From Bacillota bacterium (lineage in GTDB: Bacteria > Bacillota > Clostridia > Acetivibrionales > DTU013), in NCBI GenBank assembly GCA_023433505.1, contig JAEZCO010000091.1:124001-188000 (forward strand): 64,000 bases of DNA. The letters run 5' to 3'. Below the pieces are notes generated by a model. It saw only the letters and a program-made list of their open reading frames with translations, was not told the origin of the DNA and did no database searches. The position numbers and the translations under genes are program-made. Of this stretch, positions 43,771-53,638 are shown in pieces (the stretch's first letter is position 1; every line of letters begins with the position of its first letter).

Positions 43771-44988
43771 TTACCTGACCAAACCAGCGATTCCTGGGTA
43801 GGACCTGTATCCGGCGAGATCGATTTTACTCCCTGATTTTGCCCAGGAGATCCCTTTTTCGCCGGGCATGCTCCAATCCCTGTAGCAATCCGTTAATAGA
43901 CTGCCGAGCCCCTCTACCCAGGTCAGCTTCTCACGCTCATCATACTTGACAATGCTTCCGGGGAACTCGAGGATATCCTCCATAGAGTCCTGTGCACCGT
44001 TTATTGCTATTGTATGTGACATGGCTGCTTCAATTCCGCATGCAACCGGCACACCCTTTTCCATAGAATCAATGACGGCCCAGAGCTTGTTAATCTCTTC
44101 CTTTTGCGGGTCGCCATAGGTTTTAACGGACCCGTCTGTGAAAACTGCCTTGATGGATTTATTTTCAGAGTCTTCACCATCGGAATAGCTAATAACGGCC
44201 TTTTCAAATTCATATAAAAATGTGGGATTATGTATTTTGTTTACAGCATGACTGACGTAGTACATCAGTTCTATACCCTCTTCGGTTATTACCCGCATAA
44301 CCGAGGTATCAAAATTCTCAATGGCATTTGCACGGTAAAGCTCTGCTGTCACAAATTTTGGAGCTGCGCTTCTGTCGATTGTGCCGCCCAGTACATAAAA
44401 CATATTATGAAGGTAATGTGCCGTTGCATTATTGGCGACGCTATCCAATATCCAGTTCCCGGCAGCATCCCGCTTCTTGCCTGCCCAGCCCCTGCTGTAG
44501 TAATCTGCATTTCTGGGCCATAAAACCAGGGTCTTTAGCCGTTTCGGCTTTCCGAACAACCCTTCCATGATATCTTTTTTCAAGCGAAGAATTGCATTGC
44601 TGTAGGACCATTGATAGCCGATGGCTACAAGTTTTTTGTATTTATCACGGGCTTCAAGCATGCTTAAAGCGTCCTGTACGGTGGCGCTTAACGGTTTTTC
44701 ACACAACACGCCGCTTCCTTTTGAAAGCGCCAGGCACGTCTGAGAACAGTGAAACTGTATAGGGGACGAGATTATTGCCAGGTCGGCCGTATTGGCTGCA
44801 TAGAATTCCTCTATGGAAGGGTAGATGGGAATACCTCTTTTTTTCAATTCCGGAACGGCCTCACAGCTTTCAGGCTTAGGCTCCGCCACCCCCACGATCC
44901 TGTAATCCGTCCTTTGAGGGGAATTCAAAAGAGCCTCCGCATAAACGTTTCCATATCCACCGGCTCCCACCAGCAAAATATCAACCAT
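43771..44988 (-). CDS. Gfo/Idh/MocA-family oxidoreductase
   Basis: NAD(P)-dependent sugar or inositol dehydrogenase-like enzyme, 405 aa. Rossmann motif VGAGGYGNVYAE at the N-terminus, then CEKPLSATVQDA around residue 95 (EKP motif with the catalytic-region Lys), and a C-terminal alpha/beta domain. Two ATGs compete: 44994 is only three bases from GGAGG, while 44988 is nine bases away and preferred. Its substrate is not evident. It lies apart from the sugar import cassettes. Confidence 0.88.
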   Translation of the reverse strand: MVDILLVGAGGYGNVYAEALLNSPQRTDYRIVGVAEPKPESCEAVPELKKRGIPIYPSIEEFYAANTADLAIISSPIQFHCSQTCLALSKGSGVLCEKPLSATVQDALSMLEARDKYKKLVAIGYQWSYSNAILRLKKDIMEGLFGKPKRLKTLVLWPRNADYYSRGWAGKKRDAAGNWILDSVANNATAHYLHNMFYVLGGTIDRSAAPKFVTAELYRANAIENFDTSVMRVITEEGIELMYYVSHAVNKIHNPTFLYEFEKAVISYSDGEDSENKSIKAVFTDGSVKTYGDPQKEEINKLWAVIDSMEKGVPVACGIEAAMSHTIAINGAQDSMEDILEFPGSIVKYDEREKLTWVEGLGSLLTDCYRDWSMPGEKGISWAKSGSKIDLAGYRSYPGIAGLVR

Positions 44989-45045
44989 TACCATATTCCT
45001 CCTTCATTTTACCGGAAAACTGAACCTCAGGCTGTCATTATACCC

Positions 45046-45456
45046 TTATCTGTACTGAAAGAATTCTATAAGCTCCCCGTCCGGCCCTTTGCAAAAGGCA
45101 ATTCTGACAGGAGTAACAGGATCGGATTTTATATCTACATCCGTCGGCTCCATTGTCACCCTGGCACCGGCTGTAATGGCTTGATTCAGCGCCATGTCGC
45201 AATTGTCCGTCCTGAAAGCCACATGTAAAAGAGCTCCTTCCGGCTTTTCATCCGGTGTCCCGCCTGCAAACAGCTCAAAGAAGTTGCCGTCGCCGGTATC
45301 AAGCATCACCGCCCTGCTGTCTCCCTCTCCCCAGGATATACTTTTCTCAAAGCCCAGGCCTTCGGTATAGAATTTTACTGATTTGTCAAAGTCCGCAGTT
45401 TTCATGGCCAAATGATGAAACCCTCCGCCGCCGATCTTCTTATTCTGTCCTGCCAT
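45046..45456 (-). CDS. VOC-superfamily (glyoxalase-like) protein
   Basis: 136 aa. Two beta-alpha-beta-beta-beta modules: GGGFHHLAMKTADFDKSVKFY and the second around LLHVAFRTDNCDMALN, ending GPDGELIEFFQ. Metal ligands His (FHHLA), His (LLHVA) and Glu (LIEFF) are retained, so it is likely a metal-dependent lyase, isomerase or resistance protein. Start at 45456 is preferred because AGGGG lies nine bases ahead. Upstream of the oxidoreductase gene by 57 bp and probably co-transcribed. Confidence 0.87.
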   Translation of the reverse strand: MAGQNKKIGGGGFHHLAMKTADFDKSVKFYTEGLGFEKSISWGEGDSRAVMLDTGDGNFFELFAGGTPDEKPEGALLHVAFRTDNCDMALNQAITAGARVTMEPTDVDIKSDPVTPVRIAFCKGPDGELIEFFQYR

Positions 45457-45585
45457 ACTCTCCATCCCCTTTTCATTTAAATTTAGTGTAACACATATAC
45501 CGGGGCTGGCCGCCTGTGCAACCTAAATGAATCCGGCATATGCTCACGCAGGTGATGCCTGCGCGCCTTGTTTTATGCGTAGCGT

Positions 45586-45681
45586 TTGAACAACGCCAGT
45601 GGGAGATTGACACTCTCCTCCGACAGCCTTTCCAATCGGAAATCCGACACCGAAGAGGTGGGGGCTGATGACGTTGTTCAA
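45586..45681. repeat. 96-bp MITE-like element, copy 3
   Basis: Begins TTGAACAACG and ends CGTTGTTCAA, as the 95-bp element at 37045-37139. GGAGATTG at the left inside and a CAATCGG/CCGAC section in the middle are shared in pattern but diverged in sequence. It lies between the VOC gene and the YkgJ-like gene. Confidence 0.7.
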
Positions 45682-45732
45682 TTGCTTCTACCCATCAATT
45701 ATAGCTTTTGTTTTTCCCTCTGGCAAGAGTTG

Positions 45733-46479
45733 TCATTTGGAAGTGCTGAAAATATTGCTTGCCATTGACGCCTTATACCTGTCATATTTGGCCTCAAACC
45801 TCGCATTTGCCGCCATGATTTCCCTGGCGGTTTTGGCGGCCGGGATTCCGCTTCCGGGATTGGCTGTTTTTCGGCTGTACCTGAGAAAAACACCGTAAAC
45901 CTTAATTGCCAGAATTGCTATCTGCAAAGGATTTTGCGGTACGGTTCCGCCGGGGAAGCAATCTGCATGCTCTATCAGAAACTTTGCGGCGTTTTGTACT
46001 GCCAGGTGCTGATCACGGTCGCGTTTGGCGGGGTAATCAAATCTCCACCGCTTGATTTGCCGGTTGATCAGTGCTTTGTCCTCAGCTCCGGAAGACAGCC
46101 CGGCGGCGGCAAATATCCTGCAGTCATAGCTGCGGCAGGTTATTGACCGGGTCTCATAGATTGAACATTTATTGTCAACCAGCATGGGACAGCTGCCGTT
46201 CTTGCCATAGCCCATAAGGACATTGCCTTTGGGCAGGCCCGGCGCCGGGAATAAGAGCTTTCTGTTTATGCTGGCGAGGGTCCCGGATTCCTCCGGTCTG
46301 ATATGAATAAAATAAGAGGACCTGCAACAGGCATTGCATGTACCGCAGGGCACCTCCGTCCCATTTTCCTTGATAAGCGCGCTCCGTGTACGGCGAAGCC
46401 ATGAAGAAAAGCTGCCCGCCTGCAGTTCCTGCTCTTCGGCTGGTTGTTCATGATTTATGGATTCCACACCTTTTCTCAA
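45733..46479 (-). CDS. YkgJ-family cysteine-cluster protein
   Basis: 248 aa. An N-terminal unassigned region is followed by the cysteine cluster PCGTCNACCRSSYFIHI (about residue 52) and CPMLVDNKCSIYETRSITCR plus SYDCRIF (about 110-140), the YkgJ zinc/iron-chelating pattern. TTG at 46479 is chosen because AAGGAG lies eight bases before it. Function of the family is not established. A metal-cluster role is inferred. Divergent to another cysteine-cluster gene at 46694. Confidence 0.82.
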   Translation of the reverse strand: MRKGVESINHEQPAEEQELQAGSFSSWLRRTRSALIKENGTEVPCGTCNACCRSSYFIHIRPEESGTLASINRKLLFPAPGLPKGNVLMGYGKNGSCPMLVDNKCSIYETRSITCRSYDCRIFAAAGLSSGAEDKALINRQIKRWRFDYPAKRDRDQHLAVQNAAKFLIEHADCFPGGTVPQNPLQIAILAIKVYGVFLRYSRKTANPGSGIPAAKTAREIMAANARFEAKYDRYKASMASNIFSTSK

Positions 46480-46693
46480 AATATCTGCTCCTTGCAATTA
46501 GAACCGTAAAAACCGGATTTATTTCAATGTTATATTTACAATGTCCTGATGTCAAGGTGTTTCTTCCGTATCCAGGCGCTTGATGCCCGGTTTGCCGACA
46601 GCCTCCCTTGATGGATGGAAAACTACAGTTGCGGTCAGCAATATTCATCGTTATAATTATTCCTATAAATAATCTTTAAATCTCGGAGCGTAT

Positions 46694-47341
46694 ATGGGTA
46701 AAATTTCTATAAAATATGATTGCGGCGTACCTCAGCTGGCGTGTACCGATTGCGGCAAATGCGACAGTCTCATGGGCAAAAGTTTATGCAGCACGGTAAA
46801 TCGCGGCTGCTGTCATTATTTCCCCGAGTTCACTCTTGCCGAAATACAGCGCATGCTGCATCTGCCGGACGGCCGCAAGGCTCTGGATGCTGTTTTGAAT
46901 TATCCCGGAACGGTGATCAATAATTTTAATCTGCATGCCAAAGGATATTTTGATAAAGAAGCCTATGATCATTACCTGTCAAGGGGCCAGCTGCTGGAAA
47001 CAGGCAAGATAAGGGATCACACCATATTCTTCAGGACATGTCCCTTTGTCAGGGAAGGCAGCGGCTGTATTTTCCCGGTACGCTTCAGAACGACTGTCTG
47101 CAACTTCTTCATTTGCAGTGAAATCATCGAAAAGCCGGAATACTTCGGCGAATTCGGGCAATATATCGAAGAGCGCACGCGTTATTCCAGATGGATATAC
47201 CGTGAAAGCACGGAATTGCAGCATATTCTGACTGAAAACGGCATAAATCTTGTACTGGACCTGGAAGCGTCGTTGAAGCTTTTATCGGAGTTGGAACTCA
47301 GCGGATATGAATTTCCCGAGCTGGAGCCGGTAGAGTATTAA
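46694..47341 (+). CDS. cysteine-cluster protein, YkgJ-like
   Basis: 215 aa. Cysteines are arranged as CTDCGKC (residues 17-23), CSTVNRGCC (about 32-40) and CPFVREGSGCIFPVRFRTTV followed by CNFFIC (about 117-142). The CP-x-C-x-R-x-C-x-C layout is shared with the neighbouring YkgJ protein. GGAG lies about nine bases ahead of the ATG. No enzymatic function recognised. It probably binds Zn or an Fe-S cluster. Confidence 0.78.
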   Translation: MGKISIKYDCGVPQLACTDCGKCDSLMGKSLCSTVNRGCCHYFPEFTLAEIQRMLHLPDGRKALDAVLNYPGTVINNFNLHAKGYFDKEAYDHYLSRGQLLETGKIRDHTIFFRTCPFVREGSGCIFPVRFRTTVCNFFICSEIIEKPEYFGEFGQYIEERTRYSRWIYRESTELQHILTENGINLVLDLEASLKLLSELELSGYEFPELEPVEY

Positions 47342-47395
47342 AGCCGGCAAAAGAAAAAGGAACGCATCTAATGACGTTCCTAAGTAACAACCTCT

Positions 47396-47434
47396 CAGGC
47401 AGATGTCCGACAGGGCATCTGTCTGTTTATTTAT
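47396..47434 (+). terminator. terminator after the cysteine-cluster gene
   Basis: CAGATG/CATCTG arms within GGCAGATG..GGGCATCTGTC, followed by TCTGTTTATTTAT. A second hairpin, GGAACG/CGTTCC, lies at 47359-47380. Confidence 0.6.
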
Positions 47435-47500
47435 AACATATGTGGCTAAATAGTAAACAAATTTGTATGAAAATACGTTAAATAGGTGGAGGTGTAAATA

Positions 47501-47800
47501 ATGAGAAAAAGATTACTTTTGACAATGATATTGATAGCGGGTCTGGTCCTGCTGCTTGCCGGATGTGTTCCGGGCGACGGCTCCATTGATCCTGCAAAGC
47601 CGGCAGGGTTCCTCTGGGGAATCTGGCACGGCTGGCTGGCGCCGATTTCTCTGATCATCGGATTATTTAATCACAACATCAGAGTTTATGAAGTTCTGAA
47701 TACCGGCTGGTGGTATGATTTCGGTTTCTACATAGCCATCATCAGCGGCTTCGGCGGCTTATCCCTGACCAGAAAAAAGGCTGCGAAAAAGAAGGATTAG
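47501..47800 (+). CDS. small lipoprotein-like membrane protein
   Basis: 99 aa. Signal peptide with lipobox LLAGC (Cys22), then GFLWGIWHGWLAPISLIIGL, a conserved hydrophobic segment known in a widespread family of short uncharacterised membrane proteins, and a second segment (about 70-90) before a basic tail. AGGTGGAGGTG gives a strong binding site. Function unknown. Own terminator region follows with a GGGTGGC/GCCACCC hairpin (47844-47861). Confidence 0.8.
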   Translation: MRKRLLLTMILIAGLVLLLAGCVPGDGSIDPAKPAGFLWGIWHGWLAPISLIIGLFNHNIRVYEVLNTGWWYDFGFYIAIISGFGGLSLTRKKAAKKKD

Positions 47801-47947
47801 GATACCTTTGCAATTCTTCGGGACTGGCATAGGAAACAACTGTGGGTGGCTTATGCCACCCCGGAAGATTAAATAGAAAAAATCCATAACCGTACCTGAA
47901 TTAAGCAAGAAATTCTTTATCGGGGAAGCTGCAATACGCCCCGCGTC

Positions 47948-49567
47948 TCACACGTCTCCGGCATTCCTCTGGCTGCGGTTATGCAGCATATACTCCTTCG
48001 GAGTCATTTCAAGCTCCTTTTTGAACACCTTGCAAAAATACTTGGGATTGAAGCCTACCATTTCGGCGATCTCATTTACGGACAAATTTGCGGTTTTCAT
48101 GAAATATATGGCCTTTTCCAGCCGTACTTTTGTTAAATAGAGATTGAAATTCTCTTCGGTAACGTCCTTAAAAATCTTGCAAAAATAATTGGGGTTGATA
48201 TAATACATCGCGGATATACGCTTCAAGCTGATTTCTTCCTTATAGTTATCATTAATAAAGTCAATTACTTCCATCACCAGATTTTGAGAAATGTTCTTTT
48301 TATCTTTAGGCAGGCTGTCAATAACCTGAACTACGATTTCCTGCAAGGACTGCATCATCTGCCTGGTATTATCCGTACCGATAACATAATTAACAAAATT
48401 GTATTTTTCGGTAACTATCCGCTCAATTTCCAGATTATTCTTGCGCATTAATTTTTCCAGCTCGATAAGGACCTGGGTACAAAATATTTTAAGATGAATA
48501 TGGTTTAAAATATGCCCGTTGTCCCCTGCAAAAAGATCATGGATATATTTTACCGCAGCCCTCTTCTTGCCGTTTAAAACGTACGAAAATAGCACATGCT
48601 TGCTGCTCTCGATTTCCTTGACAACCAGTCCTTCGGTAATAAAATCCGAAAATTTGTATATTTTACGGTACCCTCTTAATACTGCCTCACTTACCGCCGA
48701 CTTACCTTGATTATAGGCTTTTGAAATATTGCCGGAGAGGTCCGCTACCAGACTGATTCCCGCCGCAGCTTGAATTTTCATCTGCTTTGACAGCTCATTC
48801 AAAATTCTCATGATTACAGTTTCTTGAAAATATGCGTCGTCCTCGTTTTTTAACAAATTAAAAATAAATACATATTCATTCGTAAAATATGCGTTTCTGA
48901 AAAACAGGACATTTTCATAAGGCTCCACAACCTTTTTGATCGTATTCCGGATTTCAATATAGACCCGGTCTTCATTTGCTTCCAATAATTCATGCCGGTC
49001 GAAAGCAACAACAGCAACAAAAAAATACGGGCCGGGAAATGAGATATGTTTATCTCTTACTGCGGTATTGATCAAGCTTTCACTGCTATTGTCCAAAAAA
49101 AGGCCGGTGAATAAAAGCTCCTCTTTGACATATTGCCGCAGCAGCATTTGCTGCTGATATACCATAAGGTGCTCGCTTCTCTCCGATTCCTTCCGGATTT
49201 CTTTCAGGACCTCCAGCAGGATGGATTCCAGTTTTGGGGCGTCTATGGGTTTTAATACATAGTTTTTTACTCCAAAAGACATTGCGTTTTTTGCATATTC
49301 AAATTCGGAATAGGCGCTTATAATAATGAATTTAGGGTTATAACCTTCCTCCAAGGCCTTTTTTATCAAAGACAGCCCATCCAGCTCCGGCATTCGAATA
49401 TCGGTGATGACAATGTCCGGAGAACCGCTCCGGATTTTATCAAGCGCTTCTTCGCCGTCCGAAGCTTCTTCGACAAGCTCAATATCGAATTCATTCCACC
49501 TTACCTTGCCGAGAATGCCTTTTCTTGTCAATGTCTCATCGTCGACAAGCAATAGCTTGAAGCCCAT
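47948..49567 (-). CDS. AraC-type response regulator
   Basis: 539 aa, YesN-like. Receiver domain with acidic pair D9-D10 and phospho-Asp56 in VITDIRMPELDG, a long linker with unassigned middle domain (about 130-420), and a C-terminal AraC double helix-turn-helix (about 430-535: IDFINDNYKEEISLKRIS, YFCKVFKKELEMTPKEY). Follows the sensor kinase by 11 bp, so the two form a pair. Expected to activate the neighbouring carbohydrate import cassette. Confidence 0.93.
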   Translation of the reverse strand: MGFKLLLVDDETLTRKGILGKVRWNEFDIELVEEASDGEEALDKIRSGSPDIVITDIRMPELDGLSLIKKALEEGYNPKFIIISAYSEFEYAKNAMSFGVKNYVLKPIDAPKLESILLEVLKEIRKESERSEHLMVYQQQMLLRQYVKEELLFTGLFLDNSSESLINTAVRDKHISFPGPYFFVAVVAFDRHELLEANEDRVYIEIRNTIKKVVEPYENVLFFRNAYFTNEYVFIFNLLKNEDDAYFQETVIMRILNELSKQMKIQAAAGISLVADLSGNISKAYNQGKSAVSEAVLRGYRKIYKFSDFITEGLVVKEIESSKHVLFSYVLNGKKRAAVKYIHDLFAGDNGHILNHIHLKIFCTQVLIELEKLMRKNNLEIERIVTEKYNFVNYVIGTDNTRQMMQSLQEIVVQVIDSLPKDKKNISQNLVMEVIDFINDNYKEEISLKRISAMYYINPNYFCKIFKDVTEENFNLYLTKVRLEKAIYFMKTANLSVNEIAEMVGFNPKYFCKVFKKELEMTPKEYMLHNRSQRNAGDV

Positions 49568-49578
49568 CGCAGCGCCCC

Positions 49579-51381
49579 CTACTCTATAAATGGAATATGG
49601 ATCACAACCGTTGTACCAACTTTTTGCTCGCTAAAAATTGCAAGGCCATAATGGCTTCCATGATTTTGCCTTATCCTGTAATGCACATTTTTTATGCCGA
49701 TATGGTACCCATTTTTCCCATTGACGTCGGTATACAGACCTTCCGTTTTTTCCAGGTCCGCCTTTATTTCAAGCTGTTTTTCCTCAGAAATCCCCTGACC
49801 GTTGTCTTTTATAGATATTTCAACATCGCCCTCGTCATTTCTTATTGCGTTTATGTCCAAACGGTAGCTTCCCTTTTTCTTTTCAACAACATGGATAATT
49901 GTATTTTCAACCATGGGCTGGATCAATAATTTCATCATTTTGCATTCCGACAGCTCCTCGGGTATGTTGATTGAATATTCAAGCCTGTTGTCATAGCGGA
50001 CCGACTGGATATATAAATAAAGCCTTATCTGCTCCATTTCCTGCCTTACTGTGGAGTACTTTTTAAAATTGATGTTATATCTGAAAAGCTTATTCAACGC
50101 CTGGCACATTTTCGACACCTCGGTATTCCCTTTGATTACCGCCATGCTGTCTATAATGGAAAGCGTGTTGCAAAGAAAATGCGGATTGACCTGGGATTGA
50201 ATGGCCATAAGCTCGGCTTCCTTCCTGAGCAGCTCAACCTTATAGTTCTTCTCTATCATTTCCTCAATTTTTCCCGCCATCCTGCGAAAGCTATTTTGCA
50301 GCTGCGCAATTTCTTCTGTTGAAGCTTTCGCGGCCGGAATGCAGAAATTTCCTTCTTCAACCATTCCCATACTCTTTTGAAGCGCGTTGATAGGCTTTAC
50401 GACACTCAGAGAAAGGAACAGGGATACGATGATGGTAAAAATGATGCCTGCAATGATTATTTTTGCCGTAAACACTCCAATATCCGTAATATTACGGTAA
50501 ACTTCTTTCAGCGGAACGGTTTGCACTACTGTCCAGTTGTTATTGGAGGATTTATAATAGGATAAAATAATTTTTTCATCGTCCAAAGCCGTCTTTACCG
50601 TTGAAACCTTGTCCTGTTTATCCGGCTGTATGAATGCACCGGCGATTTTAGATGCGGCATCGTATGCCCTGTCCCCTTTCGCATAAATAATCTGGTTGTC
50701 CTGGTCCAGGATAAAAATGTTACTGCTTTGTGTTGTTATTTTGTTCTGAATGATATCCTCAAAAAATTTTGTACCGTAATCGATAATGACATATCCGATG
50801 ATATTGCCTGCTTCAGGGTCTTTCAACGTCTTTGTAAGCGATACCACCTTTTTGTTGTTTGCAGGGAGAAGATAGGTCTGATAATGGGAAGGCATGAAAT
50901 AATTCTTCCTCTCCTTCAGGATCTCATACCAGGCCTCTTTTTGAAATTCATATTCCAGGCTGACGCTTTTAGAGTTCATACTGAAATTTCTGCCGTCGAG
51001 GCCAAAAATCGTACACCCATTCAAATCGTAATCATATTCCGTCGTATTGTAAATAATATCCTGAACTTCTTTATAGTCCTTAATCCCATCAAGATTATTC
51101 ACACTGCCGGTTTTGTTCAAAATATCGACCAGCCTTTGATTTCCGTTCAGGGCAAAGGATATTCTGTATACCTCTCTTGTAAAATTATCAAGGCTATTGC
51201 TTATCTGTACCAAGGATTGGGACATATGCTGTTCCGCAGCATATATCAGAGACCCGGATGCTTTATTATAAGCGCTGACGCCTATGACCACGGTCGAAAC
51301 AGCGACTATAAAAATGTAACTCCATATGAGCTTGAATTTTAATGTCTTTATTGAAAAGATTCTGTGAACGCTATCAAGCAT
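49579..51381 (-). CDS. sensor histidine kinase (YesM-like)
   Basis: 600 aa. Transmembrane segments near residues 15-35 and 290-315 flank an extracellular Cache-like sensor. A HAMP domain (about 315-368) follows, then the His_kinase region with SQVNPHFLCNTLSIIDSM (phospho-His in NPHF), and the ATPase with N-box QPMVENTIIHVVE and DNGQGIS. ATG at 51381 chosen over a TTG at 51405. The binding site is weak. Starts 136 bp after the MFS stop and likely has its own promoter. Cognate of the AraC-type regulator. Confidence 0.92.
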   Translation of the reverse strand: MLDSVHRIFSIKTLKFKLIWSYIFIVAVSTVVIGVSAYNKASGSLIYAAEQHMSQSLVQISNSLDNFTREVYRISFALNGNQRLVDILNKTGSVNNLDGIKDYKEVQDIIYNTTEYDYDLNGCTIFGLDGRNFSMNSKSVSLEYEFQKEAWYEILKERKNYFMPSHYQTYLLPANNKKVVSLTKTLKDPEAGNIIGYVIIDYGTKFFEDIIQNKITTQSSNIFILDQDNQIIYAKGDRAYDAASKIAGAFIQPDKQDKVSTVKTALDDEKIILSYYKSSNNNWTVVQTVPLKEVYRNITDIGVFTAKIIIAGIIFTIIVSLFLSLSVVKPINALQKSMGMVEEGNFCIPAAKASTEEIAQLQNSFRRMAGKIEEMIEKNYKVELLRKEAELMAIQSQVNPHFLCNTLSIIDSMAVIKGNTEVSKMCQALNKLFRYNINFKKYSTVRQEMEQIRLYLYIQSVRYDNRLEYSINIPEELSECKMMKLLIQPMVENTIIHVVEKKKGSYRLDINAIRNDEGDVEISIKDNGQGISEEKQLEIKADLEKTEGLYTDVNGKNGYHIGIKNVHYRIRQNHGSHYGLAIFSEQKVGTTVVIHIPFIE

Positions 51382-51516
51382 AAAGGTACAACCCCGAGCA
51401 ATCAATTTACCAACACCCCATTTATAAAAGAATGCCTTATTTTTCCCTATAAACTAATTCTTAACAAATTGATCGGTTATCCAATGGATATACCATTATA
51501 CATTATCATTTATAAT

Positions 51517-52791
51517 TTACCCCGCGTCAACGTCAGGCGAGAAAGTCTTATCCAAACGACCTCTTTTACGCATATACATCATCAATATGCTGCCGATACC
51601 AAAAACAGCCAGTACAGCCCACAAAGCCATCATGTATTTCCATCCCAGGTGATCGACAATAAAGCCTGTCAGAAATCCTGACAGCGCAGCTCCCATATAG
51701 GAGCAGAAATCTAAAAAACCGGCAATCCCGGATACTTTATTATAATGGGAAAAATTCAAGGGGATAATTGTAAGCAGCAGTGTATTTGCTCCGTACATCA
51801 AGGCTGAAGACAAGCTCAATAGCAGGATATCCGCGTATAAATATATACCGGAAAAGTTATACATGAGAATACAGAATACCGCAGTAACTGCCAACAGTAA
51901 CATAATGGGCACTTTTTCCTTCTCTTTGAAAACTTTATGCAGCCAACCTGCCACTAATATTCCAAGTATGCTTACAAGAGGGATAATAACCGAAAACACG
52001 GCTGTTTTCCCTTGATTAAGGTGGAAAACATCCTGCAGGAAGGAAGGCGTCCATAAGGTTATCCCATCTTTAATAACCCCTTGGGCAACACATGCTATTG
52101 CAATCAGATATAGCCTTGACTCGCGGATAATCTGCAAAAGGGAAAATGAACCGCCTTTTCCTGCCGCATGTCCGGTTATTTTTACTTCCGCGGCCGCCGG
52201 TGATTCCAGGCCAACCTCTTGCGGATGGTTCTTCATCTTTACGACCCATATCAAAGAAAAAGATAGGGTAATTATCCCCGGAATCCAAAAGGCCCATGAC
52301 CAGGAGGTAAATGCAACGATCGCCCCCACCAGTCCCCAGGACAACAAATACCCCCCCACCATGGACATGGACATTCCCATGGCGACCCGGTTCCGCTGCG
52401 TATGTGAGAACCATACCGAAATGCTCTTTACAATTGGCCCCCAAAGCGTTGATAGAAGAAAGCCGTTCAAGGTCCATAGAATTATTACCGTCAAAAGATT
52501 TCTCGAAAAACCCACACCTATATTGGCAATGGCGGCCATGCTCAATCCGAAGAATATAAATTTTCTGGTCTGAATTTTATCCCCGATGTATCCGTTGACA
52601 AGCTGTCCGATGGCGTAAGCCCAAAAAAATGCGCTTCCGATCAGCCCTGCGCTCGTTTTATTCCAATTAAACTCATCCAGCATCCTGGGTAAAGCAATGG
52701 ACAGGTTGGTCCTGCACAGATAAGCACTTGCATAAGCAGCCCAGCATAATATGAATACTCTGAACTGCCAATTTTTTATACCGGCTTTCAC
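51517..52791 (-). CDS. MFS transporter, glycerol-3-phosphate/hexose-phosphate type
   Basis: Major facilitator of 424 aa with about 12 segments. N-terminal AYASAYLCRTNLSIALP and LIGSAFFWAYAIGQLVNGYIGD resemble the GlpT/UhpT organophosphate antiporter branch. GTG at 52791 is used as start: AAAGGAAA ends the isomerase gene just before it, five bases after that stop. Its substrate is unknown. It may export or import a sugar derivative handled by the isomerase. Confidence 0.86.
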   Translation of the reverse strand: MKAGIKNWQFRVFILCWAAYASAYLCRTNLSIALPRMLDEFNWNKTSAGLIGSAFFWAYAIGQLVNGYIGDKIQTRKFIFFGLSMAAIANIGVGFSRNLLTVIILWTLNGFLLSTLWGPIVKSISVWFSHTQRNRVAMGMSMSMVGGYLLSWGLVGAIVAFTSWSWAFWIPGIITLSFSLIWVVKMKNHPQEVGLESPAAAEVKITGHAAGKGGSFSLLQIIRESRLYLIAIACVAQGVIKDGITLWTPSFLQDVFHLNQGKTAVFSVIIPLVSILGILVAGWLHKVFKEKEKVPIMLLLAVTAVFCILMYNFSGIYLYADILLLSLSSALMYGANTLLLTIIPLNFSHYNKVSGIAGFLDFCSYMGAALSGFLTGFIVDHLGWKYMMALWAVLAVFGIGSILMMYMRKRGRLDKTFSPDVDAG

Positions 52792-52796
52792 TATAA

Positions 52797-53633
52797 TTAT
52801 TTCCTTTCGAATTCGTCGCAAAAATGATTCCAAAAGCGCATGAGATCATTTACAGAATGAATTTTATTTTTATATTTTCGGTCTACTTCAAATAGGAACG
52901 GTCCTTCATACCGTGCTTCAACGAGTTCGTGTACGACTTCATTCCAGTTAACGACCCCTTCTCCGGGGACCCAATGCCGCTCATCAACCCCGTCATTATC
53001 AGAAATATGTAATGTTATTATCTTATGGCCCGCCTTACGGATAAAGCTCTGATGCGTCTCATAAAAAAGATGGTTGCTGTCCATGCACACAAAAGCATTT
53101 TCACACAGCGTAAGCTGCAGCAGCTCTTCACTGTTATTCCCCAGGCATGTCCGCGGCAAACATTCTACCGCCAGCCGCATGTTACATTCACGTGCCTTTT
53201 GGGCTATAGCCCTGACGGACTCTTTTGCGCACATAATACGTTCAGGGCGCTCATGCGCTTTGATCGGTTCCCAGCTGGCATGAATTGTTGCGATTTTTGC
53301 CCCCCATCGCGCCGCCTGCTCTATCAGATAAAAATGCTTTTTTACTATCTCTGCGCGTATGTCTTCATCCTTGGCCGAAATATCCCAGGCCGTGCCGAAC
53401 GGCAAATGGACGGACCATAAAGCAAGGCCGCTCTTTTTTATATTTTCAGCAGCTTCAGCGTATTTTTTTACAATACCCGCGGCAGATGTGTCGGTCCAAC
53501 TGCCGGCGAGAAATAATTCAATGCAATCTATACCTGCCCGTTTGCATTCCTGCAGGCTTGCGGCAGATACTTCCTTTAAAAAATCCGACATTATACCGAT
53601 TTCCCAGTTTTCCGGCGCACACACATTCTTCAT
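52797..53633 (-). CDS. sugar phosphate isomerase/epimerase-like TIM-barrel protein
   Basis: 278 aa, AP-endonuclease-2-like TIM barrel family that includes xylose and hydroxypyruvate isomerase-like enzymes. Conserved metal ligands appear as LAVECLPR (Glu), FVCMDSNHLFYETHQSF (Asp/His), ITLHISDNDG (His-Asp) and PFLFEVD (Glu). ATG at 53633 is 6 bp past the permease stop. GTG at 53624 has better spacing from AGAAGG and is an alternative. Lies in the import cassette, so it probably acts on the imported sugar. Confidence 0.85.
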   Translation of the reverse strand: MKNVCAPENWEIGIMSDFLKEVSAASLQECKRAGIDCIELFLAGSWTDTSAAGIVKKYAEAAENIKKSGLALWSVHLPFGTAWDISAKDEDIRAEIVKKHFYLIEQAARWGAKIATIHASWEPIKAHERPERIMCAKESVRAIAQKARECNMRLAVECLPRTCLGNNSEELLQLTLCENAFVCMDSNHLFYETHQSFIRKAGHKIITLHISDNDGVDERHWVPGEGVVNWNEVVHELVEARYEGPFLFEVDRKYKNKIHSVNDLMRFWNHFCDEFERK

Positions 53634-53638
53634 CCTTC

